The notes: generated by a model from the sequence alone, not told the origin. DNA of 5,627 nucleotides from Marinagarivorans sp. UBA5870 (GCA_002432555.1 DJFO01000399.1:2763-8389), one strand, 5' to 3'. Positions 1-5,448 are shown, numbered from the stretch's first letter. Made by a program: numbers and translations.

Positions 1-290
1 GCCTTGAGTTCGAGTTGGAGGTCACAGTCGAGCATCTCGCGCACGTTTTCGCCGATCAGCAATTTGCCGAGGTTTTGCAGGTTGGGAAGCCCATCGAGAA
101 AAAGGATTCGCTCCACCAACTTGTCGGCGTGTTTCATTTCATCAATGGATTCGTGGTATTCGTGATCGGCCAGTTCCTTAAGGCCCCAGTTCTTGTACAT
201 GCGGGCATGTAAAAAATATTGGTTGATGGCAATCAGTTCGTTGCCGAGGATTTTGTTGAGGTGTTCTATAACCTTGACGTCGCCTTTCAT
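1..290 (-). CDS. bfr: Bacterioferritin, heme-binding iron-storage subunit (3' end outside window)
   Basis: This is the first 96 codons of a bacterioferritin, the subunit of the 24-mer cytoplasmic shell that oxidises Fe(II) and stores it as a mineral. The protein begins [20 protein letters not shown]. Visible ferroxidase ligands are Glu18, Glu51, His54 and Glu94, with Tyr25 nearby. Met52 sits in the E-M-x-H motif at the position of the heme axial ligand, so this is a heme-carrying type able to take electrons from Bfd. The family is about 155-160 residues, so roughly 60 C-terminal residues, including the last ferroxidase Glu, lie before base 1. The ATG at 288-290 is preceded by AAAAGGG, a reasonable ribosome site. 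It lies downstream of bfd on the same strand, 177 nt away, the usual Pseudomonas-type pairing. Nothing looks broken in the visible part. Confidence 0.96.
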   Translation of the reverse strand, partial: MKGDVKVIEHLNKILGNELIAINQYFLHARMYKNWGLKELADHEYHESIDEMKHADKLVERILFLDGLPNLQNLGKLLIGENVREMLDCDLQLELK

Positions 291-323
291 CGTCAGCCCT
301 TTTTTTGGTTGGCGTAACGGCGA

Positions 324-352
324 AGTTTGGCGGTGTAGGAATACTCTGTCAA
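324..352 (-). promoter_or_regulatory. Candidate sigma-70 promoter for bfr
   Basis: On the minus strand a perfect -35 hexamer TTGACA (347-352) is followed after exactly 17 nt by CAAACT (324-329), a weak -10 with 3 of 6 matches. It would start a transcript about 27 nt before the bfr ATG. This suggests that bfr can be expressed apart from bfd. I see no Fur box or clear hairpin in the 177-nt gap between the two genes. The -10 is poor, so the call is tentative. Confidence 0.4.
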
Positions 353-467
353 ACGGAGCGAAGTGCGCGTCCCGGTTGGGAGCGATTGACATCAAGGAGG
401 GCAGGGCGTTTCAGCTTTGGTTCACGGAGTGACTACGCCAGTGCCCCGGACACCTTTGCTGTCGCAT

Positions 468-665
468 TCAGGCCATAGCCCAAAGGGTTTTTCCATCGTT
501 TCCCTGCGGCGCGGTTGCTCGCACTATATCGCGCGTTAGGCAGGCGCATTTGCCGCATTCGGTCATAACTCCCAACTGGTCGCGAATGTCGCGAATCGAG
601 GCACCATTGGCCGCGGCGGCGCGGATTTGGCCGTCCGTAATCCCCTTGCACAGACACACGTACAT
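468..665 (-). CDS. bfd: Bacterioferritin-associated ferredoxin
   Basis: A 65-residue [2Fe-2S] protein that docks on bacterioferritin near the heme and delivers electrons to reduce the stored Fe(III), releasing iron when the cell is short of it. It starts MYVCLCKGITDGQIR, the typical Bfd opening. The cluster ligands are Cys4, Cys6, Cys37 and Cys40 (C-x-C, then C-x2-C in ECGKC), the characteristic Bfd arrangement; the gap between the pairs is one residue shorter than in the E. coli protein. An additional Cys42 follows, as in pseudomonad Bfd. Length fits the family. No good Shine-Dalgarno sequence is visible before the ATG (the preceding bases read TCGGTTCTCATT), so translation may be modest or depend on the AT-rich leader. 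Fur control is indicated by the operator over its promoter, which fits the role of Bfd in iron starvation. Confidence 0.95.
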   Translation of the reverse strand: MYVCLCKGITDGQIRAAAANGASIRDIRDQLGVMTECGKCACLTRDIVRATAPQGNDGKTLWAMA

Positions 666-691
666 AATGAGAACCGAGAGCTGTTGTTCGT

Positions 692-719
692 TTGGTTAAA
701 AATTAATGCAAATGATAAT
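692..719 (+). promoter_or_regulatory. Possible divergent promoter inside the Fur-box region
   Basis: On the plus strand TTGGTT (692-697, 3 of 6) and GATAAT (714-719, 5 of 6 to TATAAT) are 16 nt apart. A transcript would begin near 726 and enter the long leader region before the peroxiredoxin gene. Its -10 lies within the Fur box, so it would be iron-repressed as well. The poor -35 and the AT-rich setting make a chance match quite possible. Confidence 0.22.
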
Positions 720-728
720 GGTTGTCAA
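700..728 (-). promoter_or_regulatory. bfd promoter (sigma-70 type)
   Basis: Read on the minus strand, a perfect -35 TTGACA (723-728) is followed by a 17-nt spacer and TAATTT (700-705), a 3 of 6 match to the -10. Transcription would start near 693, about 28 nt before the bfd ATG. The -35 and half of the spacer lie inside the Fur box at 707-727, so bound Fur would block RNA polymerase directly. Confidence 0.65.
707..727. promoter_or_regulatory. Fur box over the bfd promoter
   Basis: Bases 713-727 read TGATAATGGTTGTCA, matching 12 of the 14 defined positions of the 7-1-7 Fur consensus TGATAATNATTATCA. A weaker second 7-1-7 register, shifted 6 bp to 707-721, matches 9 of 14. Overlapping registers of this kind are usual where two Fur dimers bind opposite faces of DNA. 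The box covers the -35 of the bfd promoter, predicting repression with iron and induction without it. Confidence 0.8.
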
Positions 729-933
729 TACTGATCTGGCTAGGATTTGAACGCCTTTCTCGGCTTGAATGTGACAGGGATCGCATAGAAAAACGTTATT
801 GCGAAGATGCGCAAATACAATCGCGCCACGCGCCGGCGGGAAGTGTAGGATGGTGCCGTTTAGGTCCGCTGTTACCAGGGGGCTGTTTCGGCGCAGTGCG
901 CAGGAATTTTTCTTTGCGGGCGCTGTGGCAGGG

Positions 934-962
934 TTGAAATCATGGAAACATGCCGCAATAAG
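934..962 (+). promoter_or_regulatory. Candidate promoter for the peroxiredoxin gene
   Basis: TTGAAA (934-939, 5 of 6 to the -35 consensus) and AATAAG (957-962, 4 of 6 to the -10) are separated by exactly 17 nt. The predicted start near 969 gives a leader of about 57 nt that contains the Fur/PerR-like site at 999-1013. I found no better sigma-70 pair in the last 150 bases before the gene. Confidence 0.45.
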
Positions 963-998
963 GGTTTTTCATTTTGGACCTGTTTTGTCCACCAACCG

Positions 999-1013
999 TC
1001 ATAATCATTACCG
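999..1013. promoter_or_regulatory. Fur-family-like operator in the peroxiredoxin leader
   Basis: TCATAATCATTACCG matches 11 of 14 defined positions of the Fur 7-1-7 consensus and contains the perfect inverted core TAAT-C-ATTA. PerR sites have a similar core (here about 10 of 14), so Fur and PerR cannot be separated by eye. The site touches the GGAG ribosome site at 1013-1016 and lies downstream of the best promoter candidate, so it could act as a roadblock. It could also be a chance AT-rich palindrome. Confidence 0.4.
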
Positions 1014-1025
1014 GAGACATAAAAA

Positions 1026-1628
1026 ATGGGCGTACTCGTTGGCAAACCCGCGCCGGATTTCACCGCACCCGCAGTGCTGGGCAATGGTGAAATCGTCGAC
1101 GAATTCAACTTTGTCAAAGCGACCGCAGGTAAGAAGGTCGTGGTATTTTTCTACCCTCTCGACTTTACCTTTGTGTGCCCGTCAGAGCTGTTGGCTTTCG
1201 ATCACCGTTACGAAGAGTTCAAAAAGCGCGGCACTGAAGTGATCGGTGTATCCATCGACTCACACTTCACCCACAATGCCTGGCGCAACACGCCGGTCAG
1301 CGAGGGCGGCATAGGCGCGGTGAAATATACCTTGGTCGCGGACATAACCCACGCGATCGCCAAGGCTTACGACGTGGAGTCCGCCGGTGGGGTGGCGTAT
1401 CGCGGCTCGTTCCTCATTGACGAAGAAGGCACAGTGCGGCACCAGGTGGTAAACGATTTGCCGCTGGGTCGCAATGTTGACGAAATGCTGCGCATGGTGG
1501 ATGCCCTCAGTTTCCACCAAGAGCACGGCGAAGTCTGCCCCGCCGGCTGGCAGGAAGGCGACAAAGGCATGACCGCCACTCCGCAGGGCGTGGCTGCTTA
1601 TCTGAGCGAGCACGCCGATAAGCTGTAA
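1026..1628 (+). CDS. Typical 2-Cys peroxiredoxin (AhpC/TSA, Prx1 type)
   Basis: A 200-residue cytosolic thiol peroxidase that reduces hydrogen peroxide and organic hydroperoxides, then is re-reduced by thioredoxin or an AhpF-type reductase. The peroxidatic Cys51 lies in P-x3-T-x2-C (Pro44, Thr48, Cys51, followed by PSE), and Arg126 is the expected active-site Arg. The resolving Cys171 is in GEVCPAGW, so the disulfide forms between subunits as in typical 2-Cys enzymes. A GGIG motif (94-97) is present, but the tail ends AYLSEHADKL without the YF motif that makes eukaryotic relatives easily overoxidised. The ATG has GGAG 9 nt upstream. A strong terminator follows, so the gene is probably monocistronic. 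Its place beside bfr/bfd matches Pseudomonas and links iron storage with peroxide defence. The AhpC/TSA family is certain; whether it should be called ahpC, tsaA or prx is not. Confidence 0.96.
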   Translation: MGVLVGKPAPDFTAPAVLGNGEIVDEFNFVKATAGKKVVVFFYPLDFTFVCPSELLAFDHRYEEFKKRGTEVIGVSIDSHFTHNAWRNTPVSEGGIGAVKYTLVADITHAIAKAYDVESAGGVAYRGSFLIDEEGTVRHQVVNDLPLGRNVDEMLRMVDALSFHQEHGEVCPAGWQEGDKGMTATPQGVAAYLSEHADKL

Positions 1629-1643
1629 GTTGTTTTTCTTGAG

Positions 1644-1678
1644 TACAGAAGGCCGGGCGACCGGCCTTCTGTATTTTT
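1644..1678 (+). terminator. Intrinsic terminator after the peroxiredoxin gene
   Basis: A perfect 13-bp stem, TACAGAAGGCCGG (1644-1656) pairing with 1661-1673, is closed by a GCGA tetraloop of the stable GNRA class and followed by five Ts (1674-1678). It begins 15 nt after the stop codon. There is no T-run on the opposite strand, so it works in the plus direction only and separates the peroxiredoxin from the downstream esterase genes. Confidence 0.93.
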
Positions 1679-1706
1679 GCACTCCAGCGATTTTCTTTTC
1701 TATGCT
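1677..1706 (+). promoter_or_regulatory. Weak candidate promoter for the esterase pair
   Basis: TTGCAC (1677-1682) and TATGCT (1701-1706, 4 of 6 to the -10) are 18 nt apart, with a pyrimidine-rich spacer. The first gene starts 35 nt after the -10. A promoter is expected in this 112-nt gap because the strong terminator lies directly before it, but the -35 is poor (3 of 6), so the exact site is uncertain. Confidence 0.25.
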
Positions 1707-1740
1707 TAGCGGATAACCGATAAACCACGCAGGACTCGGG

Positions 1741-2481
1741 ATGCCTCGCTTCCAATCTCTCATCTTTCTTTTTTGTTTGTTTTTGGCTGACCTCGTTGCG
1801 GCGGCGCCCGCTGCGGGTGCGGTTGGCGTACAGCCGACCAAACGTGCGGCGGACTTCCCCTGGATGTCAATCGCCGCCTGGGATCGCCTGCACGCCGAGG
1901 ACGTACTGGCAGCGCAGTTCGATGAGGTCGATGTGCTGTTCCTCGGCGATTCGATTGTCGCCGGCTGGGATTGGCAGATTTGGCAGCGGGAGCTTGTCCC
2001 GCTCAAGGCTGCAAATTTCGCTATAGGCGGCGACCATACGGGCAATGTCCTCTGGCGGCTGCAGCACGGCGCCATTGGCAACCTGCGGCCCAGGGTGGTG
2101 GTAGTCATGATAGGCGTCAACAATTTTGGGCATCTGCAGGAAACGCCAGCGCAAGTTGCCGCGGGTGTGGAAGCGGTGGTGCGCCAGGTTCAACTGGCCT
2201 GGCCGGCGAGCAAAATTCTGCTGAATGGTGTTTTGCCGTTCGAGCAGGCGGCCAATTCTCCGCGCCGCCAGGACGTGCGCAAACTGAATCAGGCCGTGTC
2301 CCGTCTTGCGGACAAGAAGCGCATTGTATTTAAAGATTACGGACCTCTTTTTCTCGCCGCGGACGGCAGCATACCGCCGGACATGATGGCGGATTTTCTC
2401 CATCCGACCGCCGCGGGTTACGCGGTTTGGACGGCAGCCCTGGTGTCGGATATCCAGCAACTGCTGCAGCCGCAGAATTAG
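1741..2481 (+). CDS. Exported GDSL/SGNH esterase, PAF-acetylhydrolase-like
   Basis: A 246-residue SGNH hydrolase with an N-terminal signal peptide (hydrophobic residues about 7-20, probable cleavage at the Ala-rich 20-27), so it acts in the periplasm or outside the cell. The SGNH blocks are clear: block I LFLGDS with nucleophile Ser71; block II NFAIGGD with oxyanion Gly97, followed by VLWRL; block III MIGVNN with Asn127; block V DFLHPT with Asp218 and His221. The IGGDxTxxVLWRL and GxNN signatures place it near the beta/gamma subunits of platelet-activating-factor acetylhydrolase, a group used in bacteria for small acyl esters, often acetyl groups on sugars. The natural substrate cannot be read from sequence. 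The ATG has AGGA 6 nt upstream. The next gene begins 11 nt after this stop, so the two are likely co-transcribed. Confidence 0.9.
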   Translation: MPRFQSLIFLFCLFLADLVAAAPAAGAVGVQPTKRAADFPWMSIAAWDRLHAEDVLAAQFDEVDVLFLGDSIVAGWDWQIWQRELVPLKAANFAIGGDHTGNVLWRLQHGAIGNLRPRVVVVMIGVNNFGHLQETPAQVAAGVEAVVRQVQLAWPASKILLNGVLPFEQAANSPRRQDVRKLNQAVSRLADKKRIVFKDYGPLFLAADGSIPPDMMADFLHPTAAGYAVWTAALVSDIQQLLQPQN

Positions 2482-2485
2482 AGGA
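2480..2485 (+). promoter_or_regulatory. Ribosome site deciding the start of the second esterase
   Basis: AGAGGA overlaps the TAG stop (2479-2481) of the preceding gene and lies 7 nt before the ATG at 2493. It supports this start over an in-frame ATG at 2427 within the upstream gene, and suggests re-initiation by ribosomes finishing that gene. Confidence 0.75.
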
Positions 2486-2492
2486 TTCGCGC

Positions 2493-3545
2493 ATGGCGAG
2501 GGCATTTGGATTGATCCTGATTTGGCTGCTGAGCGGCTGCGCCGCGCAGGTGGTGCGGATTCCGGCCACCGATCCCGCGGTCGGTGTCATGGGTCGTACC
2601 GCCGCGGCAACTGACGGCAGCCGGACATTCGGCTATCCGGGAGTCACATTTCGGGTGCGCGCGGAGGGCTCGCGTTTGAACGTGAATTTGCGCAGCACAT
2701 CCGGCCAATCTTGGCTGATGGTGCGGGTTGACGGCAACGAGATGCGGCGAATCCGGGTGGAGCCCGATTGGCAGCGCCTTGACCTCTTTGCCTTTCCCGC
2801 AGCGGGAATTCACGAAGTGGAAATCAGCCATCTCACCGAGTCCTGGCAGGGTCTCGTCACGCTCGGCGACTTTACGCTGGACGGCAAGCGTTTTCTGACA
2901 CCGTCCGCATGGCCGGATCGCCGGATCCTGGTGCTTGGTGATTCGGTCACTTGCGGCGAAGCGATCGATCGAGTAGGCGGTGAAATCAAAAATTCTGCCT
3001 GGTGGAACGCCACCGAATCCTATGGTGCGCTCGTTGCCCGCGCGCTCCAGGCCCAGGTGCACCTAGTCTGCTGGGGTGGCCGGGGATTGGTGCGCACTTG
3101 GGATAACGACACCCGCCAAGCTCGGCTCGCGGAGTTTTTTGCGCTCGCCGCCGGCGATGCCGACGCGGCGGTGCCGTGGGATCATCGACAATATGCGCCC
3201 GACCTAATCCTCAGCGCCATAGGCACCAATGATTTTGCGCCGGGCATTCCGGCGGCCGGGTCCTATGTAGACGCCTACGTGGCGCTGTTGCAAAAATTGC
3301 GCGCCAACCATCCGCGCGCTTTGATTGTTCTCACCGAAGGGGCAATTTTGTCGGGGGAAAGTAAGGCGACTTTGACGGGCTATATCCTGGCTGCCATAGA
3401 GCGGGTGCAGGACCCGCGGGTGCATTACCTGCCCTCCAACAATTATCCGGGAGACCTTTTGGATTTCCATCCAAATCGCGAGCAGCACCGGCAGATGGCC
3501 GCGGATTTGGTGCCGCCCTTGCGCGCGCTGCTCGGGTGGCAGTAG
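2493..3545 (+). CDS. Lipoprotein SGNH hydrolase, carbohydrate esterase family 2-like
   Basis: A 350-residue lipoprotein. Residues 1-16 form a lipoprotein signal with lipobox LLSGC (Cys16); Ala17 after the Cys favours delivery to the outer membrane. Residues about 30-135 look like the beta-rich jelly-roll domain found before the catalytic domain in CE2 acetyl esterases (RVRAEGSRLNVNL, MVRVDG, GLVTLGDFTLDG). The SGNH domain follows: LVLGDSVTCGE with Ser151, CWGGRGLVR with the block II Gly195/196, SAIGTNDF with Asn246, and DFHPNREQHRQMA with probable catalytic His326. GDSxTCG, GTNDF and HPN-x3-H-x2-MA are the CE2 pattern. CE2 enzymes remove acetyl groups from sugars and plant polysaccharides, with a known preference for O-6. 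In this frame an ATG at 2427 would add 22 residues and bury the signal peptide, so 2493 is chosen. It probably forms an operon with the preceding esterase. Its stop lies 3 nt from the convergent rnt stop. Confidence 0.88.
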   Translation: MARAFGLILIWLLSGCAAQVVRIPATDPAVGVMGRTAAATDGSRTFGYPGVTFRVRAEGSRLNVNLRSTSGQSWLMVRVDGNEMRRIRVEPDWQRLDLFAFPAAGIHEVEISHLTESWQGLVTLGDFTLDGKRFLTPSAWPDRRILVLGDSVTCGEAIDRVGGEIKNSAWWNATESYGALVARALQAQVHLVCWGGRGLVRTWDNDTRQARLAEFFALAAGDADAAVPWDHRQYAPDLILSAIGTNDFAPGIPAAGSYVDAYVALLQKLRANHPRALIVLTEGAILSGESKATLTGYILAAIERVQDPRVHYLPSNNYPGDLLDFHPNREQHRQMAADLVPPLRALLGWQ

Positions 3546-3548
3546 AGA

Positions 3549-4232
3549 TTAAGCTTCCGGCGAGAGATCCAGCGCAGAAAGATCGAGTGCACCTGTTCCG
3601 AGGGGCCAGCCCCCCATATTTTTCCACTTGTTGACGATCCGGCAGAAAAGCTCGGCGGTCTTGCGCGCGTCGTAGGCGGCGCAATGGGCTTCGCGGTTGG
3701 AAAACTCGATGGAAGCGAGTTGGCACGCTCGCGCCAGAACCGTGTGGCCGTAGGCCAGGCCGGCAAGCGTGGCGGTGTCGAAGCAGGAGAAAGGGTGAAA
3801 AGGATTGCGCTTGATATCGCAGCGCTCCGAGGCCGCGTTGACAAAGCTCAAGTCGAAATGGGCGTTGTGGGCGACCATGATGGCCCGCGTGCATTCGTAC
3901 TGTTTTACCTTGCGGCGGATCGCTTGGAATATATCCGTGAGCGCCAGGCTTTCTGGAACCGCAATGCGGCTCTCGCTCTGTAGGTCGATGCCGGTAAAAT
4001 CCAGCGCGGACTGCTCGATGTTGGCCCCTTCGAAGGGGTCGAGATGAAATTCGTAGGTCGTGTCGATCTGCAGCTCACCGTTGTCGTCCATATCCAGAGT
4101 GACCGCGGCTATCTCCAACAGCGCATCCGTGCGCGGATTGAATCCGCCAGTCTCCACGTCGATGATTACCGGCATGAAACCGCGAAAACGTTCGCTAAAG
4201 GGAGTGGACATGGTTTTTTCGGTTGTGCTCAC
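3549..4232 (-). CDS. rnt: Ribonuclease T (DEDDh 3'-5' exoribonuclease)
   Basis: A 227-residue RNase T, the homodimeric exonuclease that trims 3' ends of tRNA (including the CCA end) and of 5S and 23S rRNA. The DEDDh residues are all present: Asp25 and Glu27 in [10 protein letters not shown], Asp127 in HNAHFD, and His183 and Asp188 in AHCAAYD. The stretch [20 protein letters not shown] and the WKNMGGWPL ending match the E. coli enzyme (about 215 residues); a short C-terminal extension [12 protein letters not shown] accounts for much of the extra length. The GTG start at 4230-4232 is preferred because GAGGA lies 6 nt before it, whereas the in-frame ATG at 4209-4211 has no ribosome site. It overlaps the pyrC stop by GTGA, indicating translational coupling with pyrC. 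Confidence 0.96.
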   Translation of the reverse strand: MSTTEKTMSTPFSERFRGFMPVIIDVETGGFNPRTDALLEIAAVTLDMDDNGELQIDTTYEFHLDPFEGANIEQSALDFTGIDLQSESRIAVPESLALTDIFQAIRRKVKQYECTRAIMVAHNAHFDLSFVNAASERCDIKRNPFHPFSCFDTATLAGLAYGHTVLARACQLASIEFSNREAHCAAYDARKTAELFCRIVNKWKNMGGWPLGTGALDLSALDLSPEA

Positions 4233-5293
4233 GCGCGTTCCTCAGGCCCGGCGGGGGCAACTGTCTGCAGCCGCCAGCGCAGCGTTTCCCCCGCGCGCAG
4301 CGGCACCAGGGTGTCGGCACCAAAAGGCAGGACATCCGGCAGCCGCCAGCTGTCGCGCCGCAAAGTGACCGTGCCGCGGTTGCGCGGCAGGCCATAAAAG
4401 TCGGCACCGTAAAAACTGGCAAATCCCTCCAGTTTGTCCAGCGCACCCGCTGCCTCGAACGCCTCGGCATAAAGTTCGAGCGCGGCGCAGGCGGTGTAGG
4501 CGCCGGCGCAGCCGCAAGCGGTTTCTTTTCTGAGGCGGGCGTGAGGTGCCGAGTCGGTGCCCAGAAAAAACTTGGCATTGCCGCTGGTGGCGGCCGAGAT
4601 CAGCGCCTGCTGATGAGTGCTGCGCTTGAGCACGGGCAGGCAGTAATAATGGGGCCTAATTCCGCCGACCAGCATGTGGTTGCGGTTGAACAATAGATGG
4701 TGGGCGGTGATGGTCGCCGCTGTGTTGGGCCCCGCGTCCCGCACGAAGTCCGCGGCCCCAGCCGTGGTGATATGTTCCAGCACGATTTTCAACTGCGGTA
4801 ACCGCGCGCGCAGCGGCGCCAGGACCCGGTCGATGAAAACTTGCTCGCGATCGAAGATGTCCACTTCCGCGTGGGTGACTTCCCCGTGTATCAGGAGCAA
4901 CAGGCCGTGCTCGGCCATAGCCGCAAGGGTGGGGGTGAGTTTCTCGATGTCCGTCACTCCGGACGCAGAATTGGTGGTAGCGCCGGCTGGGTACAGCTTA
5001 CACGCCACCACGCCGGCCGCTTTGGCGGCGGCTATGTCCGCGGCCGAGGTGCGGTCCGTCAAATACAAAACCATCAAAGGCTCGAAGCTCAAACCCGCGG
5101 GGACTCGCTCCTGGATGCGCGCTTTATAGGCGAGCGCCTGTTCGGCATCGAGAACCGGCGGCACCAGGTTGGGCATGATCACGGCGCGGCGGAACTGCCG
5201 CGCCGCGTCCCCCACCGTAAAGTCGAGGGCGTCCCCGTCGCGCAGGTGGATGTGCCAGTCGTCGGGAGCTGTGAGGGTGATGCTGTCAATCAT
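4229..5293 (-). CDS. pyrC: Dihydroorotase
   Basis: A 354-residue dihydroorotase of the short, homodimeric E. coli type, which cyclises N-carbamoyl-L-aspartate to L-dihydroorotate in pyrimidine synthesis. The binuclear zinc site can be read: His14 and His16 in WHIHLRDG, Lys99 (the carboxylated bridging Lys) in [12 protein letters not shown], His136 in IHGEV, His174 in LEHITT and Asp247 in GTDSAPH. Arg18 and Asn42 (MPNL) fit substrate binding. Length and ending ([12 protein letters not shown]) match the family, with a short tail GPEERA. The ATG at 5291-5293 gives the usual N-terminus just before the zinc motif. Its ribosome site is weak: the nearest candidate is AGG 12 nt upstream. It overlaps rnt downstream. 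I see no clear sigma-70 promoter or PurR-type operator in the 155-nt gap to motY. Confidence 0.97.
   Translation of the reverse strand: MIDSITLTAPDDWHIHLRDGDALDFTVGDAARQFRRAVIMPNLVPPVLDAEQALAYKARIQERVPAGLSFEPLMVLYLTDRTSAADIAAAKAAGVVACKLYPAGATTNSASGVTDIEKLTPTLAAMAEHGLLLLIHGEVTHAEVDIFDREQVFIDRVLAPLRARLPQLKIVLEHITTAGAADFVRDAGPNTAATITAHHLLFNRNHMLVGGIRPHYYCLPVLKRSTHQQALISAATSGNAKFFLGTDSAPHARLRKETACGCAGAYTACAALELYAEAFEAAGALDKLEGFASFYGADFYGLPRNRGTVTLRRDSWRLPDVLPFGADTLVPLRAGETLRWRLQTVAPAGPEERA
4239..4243 (-). promoter_or_regulatory. Ribosome site for rnt inside the end of pyrC
   Basis: GAGGA on the minus strand encodes part of the final Glu-Glu of PyrC and lies 6 nt before the rnt GTG. It decides the rnt start and, with the GTGA stop/start overlap at 4229-4232, indicates that rnt is translated by ribosomes completing pyrC. 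Confidence 0.75.
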
Positions 5294-5351
5294 GCGGGGT
5301 GGAAGCCTGGAGCGAACAAACGAGGGAGCACATGCTACCGGAAACGACTGC

Positions 5352-5378
5352 TAAAGCACAGGCGCGGCCGGCCGATAT
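5352..5378 (+). promoter_or_regulatory. Sigma-28 (FliA) flagellar promoter for motY
   Basis: TAAAGCAC (5352-5359), an 11-nt spacer and GCCGATAT (5371-5378) match the flagellar sigma-28 consensus TAAAGTTT-N11-GCCGATAA. The TAAAG core is complete, the spacing exact, and the -10 matches 7 of 8. Transcription would start near 5386, about 60 nt before the motY ATG. A late flagellar promoter directly before a motor gene fits its function, which makes a chance match unlikely. Confidence 0.82.
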
Positions 5379-5448
5379 AAAACGGAAGAGCAAGGCCGGC
5401 GGCAGAGTGCCTTGAGTGCCGGTGCAGGACAGTTTGACGGGTGTGATT

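Larger units (their letters stand above)
666..1025. other. Divergent intergenic region between bfd and peroxiredoxin
   Basis: This 360-base stretch separates divergent bfd and peroxiredoxin genes. The bfd end (about 692-728) is AT-rich and carries the Fur box and promoter. The middle (about 735-930) contains no protein I recognise: its short open frames lack ribosome sites and family motifs. It has a small inverted repeat, TTGCG/CGCAA with a 6-nt loop, at about 800-815. No convincing terminator, tRNA or structured RNA is visible. The peroxiredoxin end carries a promoter candidate (934-962) and a second Fur-like site (999-1013). Confidence 0.7.

Noticed and set aside
799..1242. 147-codon plus-strand frame entering the peroxiredoxin gene, and a 71-codon frame at 722-937
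   Set aside because: Neither has a ribosome site or known motifs, and the first overlaps the peroxiredoxin in another frame. The divergent region is better read as non-coding.
1260..2123. 287-codon open frame on the minus strand across the peroxiredoxin and first esterase
   Set aside because: It is antisense to two clear genes, crosses the terminator, shows no family motif and has Arg/Pro/Ala-rich composition typical of a shadow frame in GC-rich DNA.
2427..2492. Upstream in-frame ATG for the CE2-like gene
   Set aside because: It would add 22 residues before the lipoprotein signal, lies inside the previous gene and lacks a ribosome site; the ATG at 2493 has AGAGGA 7 nt upstream.
1867..2505. 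212-codon minus-strand open frame opposite the first esterase
   Set aside because: Antisense shadow of a gene with complete catalytic motifs; no recognisable domain.
2478..3062. 194-codon minus-strand open frame opposite the CE2-like gene
   Set aside because: Antisense shadow; no motif, and the plus-strand frame has the signal peptide and SGNH blocks.
5360..5376. GC-rich palindromic stretch CGGCCGGCCG as a possible operator or hairpin
   Set aside because: It is explained by the GC-rich spacer and GCC start of the sigma-28 -10 element; there is no T-run or known operator pattern.
4841..5380. 179-codon plus-strand open frame opposite pyrC, and a similar one at 4223-4696
   Set aside because: Both are complementary to the conserved dihydroorotase coding sequence and have no family features.
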